Positions 1 through 8,345 of a stretch of 64,000 nucleotides of DNA are shown piece by piece (position 1 is the first letter of the stretch; every line of letters begins with the position of its first letter). The stretch spans positions 15,249,501 through 15,313,500 of the forward strand of contig JANJXV010000013.1 of NCBI GenBank assembly GCA_024803745.1, read 5' to 3'. Source of the stretch: Megascapheus bottae. Lineage: Eukaryota > Chordata > Mammalia > Rodentia > Geomyidae. Made by a program: the position numbers and the translations under genes. Below the pieces are notes generated by a model that had not been told where the DNA came from, did not search any database, and saw nothing but the letters and a program-made list of their open reading frames with translations.

Positions 1-2537
1 GGTGTTGAAAATCATGCCCTTGCAGAAGTAGACCCGTGCTGGCCAGCGCACCAGGTTCAAGGCATTTTCCTGATTGTCTGGGGAACTAAATCTCTGCAAC
101 CTTAAACAATGCTTTAGTTGTCAGATCCACAAACTTTCCTGAATTTGTGGCTGGAGTCAAATCAAACTTTACTCAGTTAGAACTTTAAACTACCACTATC
201 ACAGATGATTGACAAGTTCCTGCCCAGTTATGAAAGGCATGGGCATTAGTAAGGCATGCTTACAAACTATTCTATGACCTCCCGGCTCTGAATAATATTG
301 AATGGCCAAGCACGAGTGACTCTAGGATCTGACACCATCTCTGCCATCACCGCAGAGGCTTTCTGCATCTGGATACTTCATAGTCCCAGTAGTGTCTCTC
401 CACACAGGGATAAACATCCCATGGGCATTTCACTTGCTTGGTTGCTGGACTTGAACTCGGGGTCTGGGTACTGTCCCTCAGCTCTCCAGCTCAAGGCTAG
501 CACTCTGCCACTTTGAGCTCCAAAGCAACTCTGCCTCAATTAGCACTCTGCTGCCAGATTAGACACCACAGTCTCACAGGGACTTTGCTTTGCCCGGGGT
601 TGGCTCAGAACTGCAGTTTTCAGATCAGTGAGTCCTACAAAAGACCACGTTACTCCAATTAAAGCAACAAGGTGGTCAACACAGAAATAGTCTCTAAGCA
701 TGAGCTTACCTAGAACCTGGTAAAAGCCAAAGTTACATCTGAATAAGGATTGCTGTACTTCTCCATGGGCTAGCTGGAAGTTATTTTGGTAGTCCTGATT
801 TTCCCTTTTTCTCTTTCTTAAAACATTTAAGACAACTTCACTTTCAAATATTATTCAGAAACCCAATTCTAATGTTCTTTAAAACGTTTACACTTTTTAA
901 ACTTAAACACTTAACATTTTAGTCTTCATTTGCATTTGAAAAACCTTTAAGGGCTCAAGGCACTCCCTTTTCTCCAGGTCTCCTTGGGCTCAAGGAACGC
1001 CCTTTGCCTTCAGGCCTCCTTTTAGAAGAGGCTTTTTTTTTTTTTTCAGTTAAGATTGCTGCCTAGAACTCCCACAGTTTAAACCCAAATATGTTTTTCC
1101 TTAATGCAAGAACTACAAACATCATCAGTGCACCAAAAATCTAAGTCTGAACTTAGTTTCCTCCTTTTTCTAAGATACATCCAATTGCAATCCAGTAACA
1201 TGAAACCAAATCATACAGAGATAAACCTTTAAACATTCCTTTAAAATACTAATCACATTATCCACATTTTACCATTAGATTTCTAGTGTCAGTTTGCAAG
1301 AAAAGACAGACAGACAAAGTTTCTGACGTTAATGAACAATTTTACATTTAAATCTCTAATACATGTCTCCAAACTTTAACTTAAGGTAATAAATCCCAAA
1401 TTCCCTAATACCTCTGTGCTAAGCAGGATACAATGTTTACAATGTAAACAGCTGTATGCCCTGCAATAAAATGCAGATTTCAGGATCTAGAAAAATATTT
1501 ACCAGTTTTTCTTTAAGACAATGCAATAATCCTTTGAGACATAGTAAACATTCAAACCTAATATTTTTGTTGAAGTTTTAAGCTTAGATTTACCCAATTG
1601 TCTTTGTGTTTAAGTATAAATTTATCCATTGTTTTATACAGCATGCTGACAATTTAACCTTGAACATGTTCACTCACTCATTCACACACATTCATACTCA
1701 AAGATCATAAAGCGCGCAAAATTAATATCGGCCGTTCAAATTCCGGAAGTTTGTGTCAAGAGAGTTTTGCCAATTTTACTCTTACAGATGAGAACCAGGT
1801 TCAAAACAAAACTTTTTGCAAGGCAACTTAGCTGGAATTTATTTTTCCAGGGCTTGTTACAACTGCAGACATGGGGGAGCGGCCATGCTAGGCCCAGAAA
1901 TGTTCAAAAAAATAACAAGGATGTGTGCTTGAGTATGCACAGAAAACCCATAAGGATCCATACTTAGAAATGGTACCAATTTTAAAGACAAAACTGGACA
2001 AGGAAAAACATGTAACACGAACAAGACAGAGAAACGGAGACTTTTAAATAATCAGACATTGACATATAACAAGAAAATTGGACTCAATCAGATACACTTA
2101 ACACAAAAAACATGAGCTCAAATGAATGTTTTCACCAAACAGTTATTTTTAGATTTAGACATGTCTTGCTGGTGGGACTCTCAGGTATGCCTTGTTATCG
2201 ACAAGAAACTCAGAAGGGGAGGGGGGGGTCAAGGCGTCCCTTGACCACCCAGGCCTCTGTTTTAGGCCCACAGTGCACCTTTTCAAACAAACAAACAAAA
2301 ATAAAATAAAATAAAACGCAGACATACAAGGGGGTCGGCCGACTTCTACTTACCTCTGGAGGCCTTTGCTTTTCACCTGGGCATCTTTTACAAAAAAGGT
2401 TATTAAGAAGAGGGATGGTAAAGACAAAATAATGTCACATATTAAATTGTGTAGAGTAAATAAATATGTTAAAAGGTCCCTACATAGTAGTAAAAGGAGG
2501 AGAAACACAGCTCATATGAATGTGTGGAACAAGTGGA
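1..2537 (-). other. Degenerate 3' part of the provirus, or flanking DNA, with no clear genes
   Basis: This stretch lies downstream of pol in the provirus sense, where env and the 3' LTR should be. It is AT-rich and has no open frame above about 80 codons. I cannot recognise a transmembrane Env subunit, a polypurine tract on the minus strand or a copy of the LTR end found at 8345. A strong donor-like sequence, CCAGAG|GTAAGTA, is present on the minus strand at 2359-2347. A TTTTA-rich simple tract (minus strand) lies near 2285-2315, and an antisense SINE is inserted at about 440-645. It may be decayed env, a non-coding replacement as in other env-less class II elements, or unrelated DNA. Confidence 0.4.
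440..645 (-). mobile_element. Composite B1-like/ID-like SINE, antisense, diverged
   Basis: The plus strand reads as the complement of the composite SINE seen elsewhere in the window. First comes the ID-like half (ACTTGAACTCGGGGTCTGGG, then CTCAAGGCTAGCACTCTGCC). A degraded link follows, then the B1-like half (GGTTGGCTCAGAACTGCAG, TTTTCAGATCA). It lies inside the presumed 3' part of the provirus, so it probably inserted after or within it. Confidence 0.6.
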
Positions 2538-2729
2538 TCAGTAGCAGTCCCAATTGACATGCACAAATAACTCAGGTCCTTCCCACGTCGCAGGATGCAC
2601 CACTGGAGGGTTGGGGGTGTAGGCCCAGTGAGTCGCTGCTTGGATGGCCACTGTCACTCTCCACGATCCGAACGCAGCGTTCAGGCAGCCAGCGGGCGTC
2701 ATTTTCTCCTTGTGAAAAAACACATACAT
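2538..2729 (-). pseudogene. env: Env N-terminal remnant overlapping the pol 3' end
   Basis: A 63-codon frame overlaps the last ~50 codons of pol in another frame, the usual position of a betaretroviral env start. It contains the segment THWAYTPNPPVVHPATW. This has the WAY-x-P-x-PP...W pattern I associate with the start of the surface subunit of HML-type envelopes. The frame stops after the next few residues, and the sequence beyond shows no continuing Env domain, so surface and transmembrane subunits are not encoded here. The assignment rests on this one motif and on position. Confidence 0.5.
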
Positions 2730-5277
2730 GCCCTCGACCCCAGGTTAGAACAGGATCGGGTCCATGCCAAGCACCAGTTAGGGGATCCTTCCACTTTACT
2801 AAGGCAAAAGCACGCTGCTCTCTTTTTTCCCAGAATCGCTGAGCAGCAGATAAATTATTTGAATCCAAATTCAAAAAATTTAAAACAAATAAAGCATGAT
2901 TAAGTATATTCACAGGGGTAGCGGGATATGACTCTCCTTTCTGTATTTTAGCAATTTGATGTTTTAATAATCCATTAGCTCTCTCCACAATGCCTTGACC
3001 TTGAGGATTGTAAGGAATGCCTGTAATATGAGTGATATTATAGGAATGGCAGAAGGATTGAAATGCTCGGCTTGCATAGCCAGGGCCATTATCTGTTTTT
3101 ATTTGCGAGGGAATCCCCATCTCAGCAAAGCATCGAATGCAGTGAGAGATACAATGTTTAGTGGCTTCCCCAGCAAGGGGGGTGGCCAAGATAAAATTAG
3201 AATAAGTATCTACAGTAACATGGACATATTTTAATCGGCCAAATGATGGAACATGTGTGACATCCATCTGCCAAATGTGATTAGAAAGCAGTCCTTGTGG
3301 ATTTATACCTAAATGGGGGGCTGGTGAAAAAGGGACACAGTTGGAGCAAGTCTTAACTATTTGACGTGCTGCTTCTCTAGATAATTTAAACTGTCGGCGC
3401 AAGGCTCGGCTGTTTTGATGGTGGATGGCATGTGACTGCTTAGCAAGTTCAACCTGAGTTAAGTAAACTCTGGTGGCTGAGTCAGTAACTGCATTGCCCT
3501 CACTTAAAGGGCCAGGAAGATTAGTGTGAGTTCGAACAAAGCCAAAAAAACAGGGGTGGTTGCGAGAACAAAGCAAAGTTTGTACTTGGCGAAATTGGGT
3601 CTGAATATTGGAGTTAGTAGTTCCAATAAAGGGAACAGTTTCTATGACTTGAAGAGCACGAATTACATATTGACTGTCTGAGTATAAGTTAAAGGGCTCG
3701 TCTTGTAACAGCACGAGTGCTTGTAAAACAGCCTCTAATTCCACCTCTTGGGCGGAGGAAAAACCCGTAACCCAAGATTGAGTTTTCCCATTAATGGTCA
3801 AAGCAGCCTTTCCATTAGAGGATCCATCTGTAAATACCAAAGCAGCAGAAGATAAAGGCGAGGCCTGTACTATGGAAGGAAATAGAAACGTATGACACGC
3901 AGCAAATTGGAGAAGTTTGTTAGACGGGTAGTGATGCAAAATTTTCCCCGTATAATTGGCCCAAGCAATGGCCCAAGAATCACAATGGGCGAATAGCCAA
4001 TCTTGTTGTTGTAGATTATATGGGACACAGATAAAATGAGGTTCCTGACCTAAATATTTACGGGAATCCACTCGGCACATATGTATCAAATTAGCTACCA
4101 ATTCGTAGTAGGGGGTCAGCACTTTGCCGGGTGTTGATGGTAGATAAAGCCATAAAAGTGGGCCATACTGCCACAATACAGCAGTTGGGGAGTGAGAAGT
4201 AGCTAAAATATAAACTCCCCATGGTTTAGAATAGTCACAATAGGTCACTTGTTGCTGGGAAATTGCCTTTTCTACAATTTGGATGGCCCTCCTGGCGTCA
4301 GGATTTAATTCGCGCAAGGATGTAGGGTTGGTATCTCCTTTTAAGAGATCAAAAAGGGGTTTTAACTCTCCTGTGGAGAGCTTTAGATAAGGCCGAAGCC
4401 AATTTATATCTCCTAAGAATTGCTGAAAATCATGAAGAGTTCTTAAGTGTGAAGTTTTTAATTGTATTTTTTGGCTTTTAAAATAGTGTGGGCCTAATAT
4501 ATGGCCTAGATATGTAAAAGGGGGGTGTTCCTGAACCTTTTCAGCTGCTATTATAAGGCCAAAGAGGCTCAGATCTTGCTTTAGTTGTCCAAAGGCTTGT
4601 CGTACGACGATAGGGTCAGAACAAGCCAACAAGATGTCATCCATATAATGAACAATATAAACAGAAGAAAATTTTTCACGAGTGGAAGAAATGGCTCTAG
4701 CTACAAAACTTTGACATAAAGTTGGGCTATTTGCCATGCCCTGTGGGAGCACAAGCCAGTGATATTGCTTCATGGGTTCTTTAAAATTAACAGAGGGGAC
4801 GCTGAAGGCAAAGCGCTTACAGTCTTGAGGCGCCAGGGGTATAGTATAGAAACAATCCTTCAAATCTATAATAATCTTATAAGTATCCTTTGGGATTGCC
4901 ATGGGTGAAGGCAAGCCAGGCTGTAGGGCCCCCATCAGTTCCATTGTGGCATTTATTTTTCTCAAATCCTGTAACAGCCTCCATTTACCTGACTTTTTCT
5001 TTATAACAAAAATTGGAGAATTCCATGGAGAGTTAGAAGGGGCCACATGCCCCAAGTCCAGCTGTTCCTGTACCAGCTGCTGTACTGCAATGATCTTTTC
5101 TAGTGAAAGAGGCCACTGTTCAACCCATACCGGTTGTTCAGAGAGCCAATTTATGGGATCAGCATGAGGGGAGGGCAAACGACAGCTCCCGTCAAGGGAT
5201 ACCCTAATCCTTGTCTCGTAGGGTGAGACTGGGGTTGGAGTGGCTCTAGCTCCCCCTGTGCTGCTCGGCCTAGTCCC
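2572..5277 (-). CDS. pol: Retroviral Pol: reverse transcriptase, RNase H, integrase
   Basis: The frame is open from 5277 to the stop at 2572 (901 codons), expected as a Gag-Pro-Pol frameshift product. The first Leu/Met-type codon at 5178 is not a true start. Numbering from 5178: RT palm with DLKD (catalytic Asp about 105), LPQGMANSP at 144-152 and YMDD at 178-181. RNase H has TDGSS (Asp about 451), a Glu near 480, YSDSQ (Asp about 501) and TDSATR near 566. Integrase has an HHCC zinc site (His 583 and 587, Cys 611 and 614) and the catalytic triad Asp 639, Asp 696 and Glu 732 with D,D-35-E spacing. A C-terminal KWKDP...WGRGHV domain follows. No catalytic residue is missing and there is no internal stop. 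The 3' end overlaps the env scrap. Confidence 0.95.
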   Translation of the reverse strand, partial: GTRPSSTGGARATPTPVSPYETRIRVSLDGSCRLPSPHADPINWLSEQPVWVEQWPLSLEKIIAVQQLVQEQLDLGHVAPSNSPWNSPIFVIKKKSGKWRLLQDLRKINATMELMGALQPGLPSPMAIPKDTYKIIIDLKDCFYTIPLAPQDCKRFAFSVPSVNFKEPMKQYHWLVLPQGMANSPTLCQSFVARAISSTREKFSSVYIVHYMDDILLACSDPIVVRQAFGQLKQDLSLFGLIIAAEKVQEHPPFTYLGHILGPHYFKSQKIQLKTSHLRTLHDFQQFLGDINWLRPYLKLSTGELKPLFDLLKGDTNPTSLRELNPDARRAIQIVEKAISQQQVTYCDYSKPWGVYILATSHSPTAVLWQYGPLLWLYLPSTPGKVLTPYYELVANLIHMCRVDSRKYLGQEPHFICVPYNLQQQDWLFAHCDSWAIAWANYTGKILHHYPSNKLLQFAACHTFLFPSIVQASPLSSAALVFTDGSSNGKAALTINGKTQSWVTGFSSAQEVELEAVLQALVLLQDEPFNLYSDSQYVIRALQVIETVPFIGTTNSNIQTQFRQVQTLLCSRNHPCFFGFVRTHTNLPGPLSEGNAVTDSATRVYLTQVELAKQSHAIHHQNSRALRRQFKLSREAARQIVKTCSNCVPFSPAPHLGINPQGLLSNHIWQMDVTHVPSFGRLKYVHVTVDTYSNFILATPLAGEATKHCISHCIRCFAEMGIPSQIKTDNGPGYASRAFQSFCHSYNITHITGIPYNPQGQGIVERANGLLKHQIAKIQKGESYPATPVNILNHALFVLNFLNLDSNNLSAAQRFWEKREQRAFALVKWKDPLTGAWHGPDPVLTWGRGHVCVFSQGENDARWLPERCVRIVESDSGHPSSDSLGLHPQPSSGASCDVGRT

Positions 5278-6161
5278 CTAAAGGGGAGGAGGCCTTGATC
5301 AAGTAACTGCTTAGTGACCGCAGCACTAGGACTAAACATATACACTCCCATTTTTTCCATGATATCACGACCCCATAAATTAATTGGCAGATGATCCAAG
5401 ACAAATGGCTGAAAATGACCAGAGTGCCCTTCCTCATCTCTCCAAACAAGGATCGCACTGCTCTGCTGTGGGTCAGTTGCTTGCCCAACCCCCTGTAGGG
5501 AAGTCATAGAGGTTGTCAGGGGCCATTGGGCTGGCCAATGTTTTTTAGATATCACAGACACATCTGCTCCAGTGTCTAATATTCCTTTAAAGGGCTTTTC
5601 TTGTATAAATATAGTCATCTCAGGCCTCTCTTGTTTTATGCCTTGTACCCAATAGATATCAGAAGATCTAAATCCTCTCTGTCCACATGGGGAATTAGCA
5701 GTCTCCCCGGGGGGTAAAGGGACGAGTATTAGTTGTGCCAATTTTTGACCGGCTGGGATCGATACCACGTGTTTCGGGGCAGAGGCCATAACTTTGATTT
5801 CTCCAGTAAAATCCTGGTCAATTTTGCCAGGTGTAATCTGTATCCCTTTAAGGGCTGAGCTACTTCGCCCTAACAGCAATCCAGCCACTCCTGGGGGAAG
5901 GGGACCGAAGACCCCCGTGGGGAGAGCTTGTGTCCCCATCTCTGGGGTCAATACTGAGCAGGTGGAGGAACAGAGGTCCAATCCTGCACTGCCTGGGGTG
6001 GCATGGAGGAGGCTGGAGACTGATCTTGGGGGGTTGTTAGAAGATGCACTTGTGGCCGAGAAGAGGGAGGGACTGCCCCATGGTTTTGCGGGGCCAGGGG
6101 CTGGCCCCCTCTCCAGTTTCCCGAAAGCGGGCGGCCATTGCGATCTGTTCTTGACCTGCAA
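5151..6161 (-). CDS. pro: Pro: dUTPase plus aspartic protease with G-patch
   Basis: This 336-codon open frame overlaps the 3' end of gag and would be entered by a -1 shift at 6116-6122 rather than from its first ATG. Counting from 6161, a dUTPase domain spans about 50-160 with ATPGSAGLDL, GRSS and DFTGEIKV motifs. An Asp-protease follows, with LDTGADVSVI (catalytic Asp 196) and the closing WGRDIME near 263-269. A Gly-rich G-patch runs about 295-325 (RGLGRAAQG...GLGY). dUTPase-protease-G-patch is the betaretroviral order. The frame is intact and overlaps pol over 5277-5151. I see no canonical XXXYYYZ heptamer in that overlap. Confidence 0.93.
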   Translation of the reverse strand: MQVKNRSQWPPAFGKLERGPAPGPAKPWGSPSLFSATSASSNNPPRSVSSLLHATPGSAGLDLCSSTCSVLTPEMGTQALPTGVFGPLPPGVAGLLLGRSSSALKGIQITPGKIDQDFTGEIKVMASAPKHVVSIPAGQKLAQLILVPLPPGETANSPCGQRGFRSSDIYWVQGIKQERPEMTIFIQEKPFKGILDTGADVSVISKKHWPAQWPLTTSMTSLQGVGQATDPQQSSAILVWRDEEGHSGHFQPFVLDHLPINLWGRDIMEKMGVYMFSPSAAVTKQLLDQGLLPFRGLGRAAQGELEPLQPQSHPTRQGLGYPLTGAVVCPPLMLIP

Positions 6162-7831
6162 TCTTTAGCCCAGTGCTTCCCTTTACCACAGCGTGGACAT
6201 GTGCCAGGTGATTTTTCTCTCTTTTGCCTGGCCTGGCGTGGGCATTGCGTCATCCAATGTCCTATTTGTCCACAAGAAAAGCAACGCCCTGGGGGTCTAG
6301 CATCCCGAGAATGCCGCTGACCTCTATATTTTAGAGACTCAGTAACAGTCTTTCCTTGAGGAGCGGCGGCTAAAGTAAGGCCTTGTACATGGGAGGGTCC
6401 AATATCAGCACACAGTGAAATAAAGTCCGTGATTCCTCCCTTATTCCTATGGGGTCTGATAGCCGCCTGACAGGCGGCGTTGGCATTTTCATAGGCTATG
6501 TGTCTAACTATACTCTTCCTTGCATTCTCATCTTGTACTAGGCAGTCTGCTGTCTCCATTAATCGAGACAAAAATTCTAGATAAGGTTCATTCGGTCCCT
6601 GTTTAACTTCTACTAGATTTTTTGTACGATTGGAATTGCGTAACTTTTTCCAAGCCTCTCTCGCCGCAGCATTTATTTGTAAATAGGCCTCCTTTGCATA
6701 ACCCAATTGATCTTCGGTGTTTTTATAGGTTCCCTCTCCTAACAACTGATCAACAGTGTAAGGCAGGTTCTTAGACCTATCTGTTTCAATTTTAGCCCGA
6801 CACTGTGCAGTGAACTCTGTCTCCCATAATAAGTACTCTCCTGCACTAAGGCATGCTCTGGCAAGCCGCTTCCAGTCATTTGGGCATGCAATACTAGCAC
6901 ACGCGGCCTCCAATATTACTTGAGTAAAAGGGGCAGTTGGCCCATATTGGGAGCAGGCATTTTTTAAATCCTGTAATAGTTTAACAGGAACAGGTTGATG
7001 GTATACTTGTTCATCATGATCAACTAAACTAGGGAAGCATCGAGGCCCTGAAATACCTTCCCTCTCTCTAGCAGCCTGAGTCAGGTTTAATTGCGATGCA
7101 CTGTGCCTGGTTGTAGTGCCTGTTAAAAGGGACTTGTTGCTAGGGCCTTTAGGCTTGCCTAAAGGTTGAGAAAGGGATTGAGGCCGTAAGGCTGCAGCTG
7201 GAGGCGGTGGGTGTGAGGGGTAAGGTTTAGAATCAGACATCATAGTGGCCTGAGGGTCATATCTCTTTCCTACTTCTGGGGGGGCTCTCTGCTCTGTCCC
7301 CATTTTCGATAGAAGATGTAGCATTTCTTCTAACTTCTTCTCTATCGTAGCCACCCAGCCCTCCAATGACTCATCATAACTTTCCTCCTTGGTATTCAAA
7401 CCTGAATTCTGATACTCAATATCTACTGGTTGTTGTTCCCTTTTCAAGATCTCACTTAGACTCTCTTGGGCTGCGGCATATGGCTCAGCCTCAGGTTCTT
7501 CAGAAGGGTCCTTTAACACATAAAGTTCCCTTAAATCAAGATTAAGTTCAGCATTTTCATGTAGAGGATCTATGTATTCACTTACTAAATTCCATACAGT
7601 AGCAGCCTCTATTGGGGTCTTTTCGGGGCCATATACATCATAATAATCTAGAATTCTTTTTCCTATCCGCTGCCAGGCTTTTTGGAATTCCTCCTCTATA
7701 GACCTCGGGTATGCCTCCTCGACAAACTGTAGGAAGCTCTGAAGCACCCCTTTTTCCACCCACGTTCTGTGGGCTTCAAATAGGCCTGTTAAGATCGGTA
7801 GAAATAACCCATGGCTATTAGCTTGACCCAT
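5948..7831 (-). CDS. gag: Retroviral Gag polyprotein (matrix, capsid, nucleocapsid)
   Basis: A 627-codon frame starts MGQANSHG, where Gly2 is a likely myristoylation site for membrane targeting. Matrix occupies roughly residues 1-100. An acidic and proline-rich linker follows, including PYPSHPPPP at 203-211. Capsid begins near 275-280 (PVPVKLLQDLKNACSQYGP). The major homology region is at 411-428 (QGPNEPYLEFLSRL). Two CCHC zinc knuckles lie at 517-530 (CFSCGQIGHWMTQC) and 545-558 (CPRCGKGKHWAKDC). Length and order match betaretroviral or IAP-type Gag. The frame ends 168 bases past the slippery site. No stop or frameshift damages it, so it could in principle assemble particles if transcribed. 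Confidence 0.95.
   Translation of the reverse strand: MGQANSHGLFLPILTGLFEAHRTWVEKGVLQSFLQFVEEAYPRSIEEEFQKAWQRIGKRILDYYDVYGPEKTPIEAATVWNLVSEYIDPLHENAELNLDLRELYVLKDPSEEPEAEPYAAAQESLSEILKREQQPVDIEYQNSGLNTKEESYDESLEGWVATIEKKLEEMLHLLSKMGTEQRAPPEVGKRYDPQATMMSDSKPYPSHPPPPAAALRPQSLSQPLGKPKGPSNKSLLTGTTTRHSASQLNLTQAAREREGISGPRCFPSLVDHDEQVYHQPVPVKLLQDLKNACSQYGPTAPFTQVILEAACASIACPNDWKRLARACLSAGEYLLWETEFTAQCRAKIETDRSKNLPYTVDQLLGEGTYKNTEDQLGYAKEAYLQINAAAREAWKKLRNSNRTKNLVEVKQGPNEPYLEFLSRLMETADCLVQDENARKSIVRHIAYENANAACQAAIRPHRNKGGITDFISLCADIGPSHVQGLTLAAAPQGKTVTESLKYRGQRHSRDARPPGRCFSCGQIGHWMTQCPRQARQKREKSPGTCPRCGKGKHWAKDCRSRTDRNGRPLSGNWRGGQPLAPQNHGAVPPSSRPQVHLLTTPQDQSPASSMPPQAVQDWTSVPPPAQY
6090..6122 (-). promoter_or_regulatory. 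gag-pro -1 ribosomal frameshift site with 3' hairpin
   Basis: On the minus strand the heptamer GGGAAAC occupies 6122-6116 in the correct phase: the gag codons are GGA (6121-6119) and AAC (6118-6116). A 7-nt spacer (6115-6109) follows. Then comes an 8-bp GC-rich stem, GGGGCCAG (6108-6101) pairing with CTGGCCCC (6097-6090), closed by a CCC loop. Slipping back one base places the ribosome exactly in the pro frame. GGGAAAC is a known gag-pro slippery heptamer of betaretroviruses. The 3' side could extend the hairpin into a pseudoknot, which I did not resolve. Confidence 0.88.
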
Positions 7832-7877
7832 AATTTTTACTCCTGACTATACTCTCTTAATAGTCCTACAATGTGTT

Positions 7878-7886
7878 ACTCACCAC
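7878..7886 (-). promoter_or_regulatory. Major splice donor in provirus leader
   Basis: The minus strand reads CTGTG|GTGAGTAAC with the junction between 7884 and 7883. It lies between the primer binding site and the gag ATG, where the major donor for a spliced env message is expected. It matches the GT(A/G)AGT consensus. Confidence 0.65.
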
Positions 7887-7923
7887 AGGGAGGGGTCCTT
7901 CACCTTCGTCCCAGATTTTCAGA

Positions 7924-7941
7924 GTCCCTGTTCAGGCGCCA
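7924..7941 (-). other. Primer binding site, tRNA-Lys3 type
   Basis: The minus strand reads TGGCGCCTGAACAGGGAC, three bases (TCT) after the CA end of the LTR. It differs by one base (T for C at position 8) from the 18-mer complementary to the tRNA-Lys3 3' end as I remember it. Lys-type priming fits betaretroviruses. IAP elements instead use tRNA-Phe. Confidence 0.88.
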
Positions 7942-7944
7942 AGA

Positions 7945-8345
7945 TGCCGGGGCCAGCCGGCAGCAAACCAGGGTTCGCAGATTGGGATTCCTGAAATAGG
8001 GGGCAAGGACTAGGAAAAAATAGAAGAGAGACAAACAGATGGGGTTCAGGAGGGCTCCAGCCCAAATCAGGAGCCACAGCTTAAGAAGCCTGTAGCCCAA
8101 GACCGTCGCCCAGTTTATTTCCAGTTCTCAATCTTAAATACACATCTTTAAACTAGGGAACTGCCAGGGGCTACATTCGTACAAACAGTATCAAGTCTGA
8201 AATAGGTTGAATGAGAAGCTATCAAGTCCCAAACAGGTTAAATGAGAAGCTATTGACACAGCCCAAAATCATGATAAGAGCTTACTTCCTTGTGTACTCA
8301 ATTGTGTGGGTCCAAGGTCACTGACCCCACAGTCAGTCCCCAACA
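7945..8345 (-). mobile_element. 5' LTR of the provirus (~401 bp)
   Basis: On the minus strand the LTR runs from TGTTGGGGACTGACTG (from 8345) to CCCCGGCA (ending 7945), giving the expected TG...CA ends. A TATA-like GTGTATTTAAGA lies at 8144-8132 and an AATAAA signal at 8119-8114, about 15 bases apart, implying a short R region and a U5 of roughly 150 bp. The TG and CA ends, the adjacent primer site and the abrupt change to L1 sequence at 8346 define the borders. With no 3' LTR visible, LTR-LTR divergence cannot be used for dating. Confidence 0.85.

Larger units (their letters stand above)
1..8345 (-). mobile_element. Class II (betaretrovirus-like, ERVK) endogenous provirus, 3' end outside window
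   Basis: Reading the minus strand, the order is LTR (8345-7945), primer binding site (7941-7924), leader with splice donor, gag (7831-5948), pro with dUTPase (to 5151), pol (to 2572) and an env scrap (2729-2538). Gag in one frame, dUTPase-protease in a second and pol in a third is the betaretroviral plan. A G-patch after the protease and a Lys-type primer site also fit betaretroviruses. gag, pro and pol show no premature stops, which suggests a young or recently active copy. The 3' LTR is not seen, so the element continues past the left edge or has lost that end. On the right the LTR abuts L1 ORF2 sequence at 8346, so the insertion target was an L1. Confidence 0.9.

Noticed and set aside
5794..6168. 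124-codon plus-strand frame and other plus-strand frames across 2595-6320
   Set aside because: They are antisense shadows of the retroviral genes.
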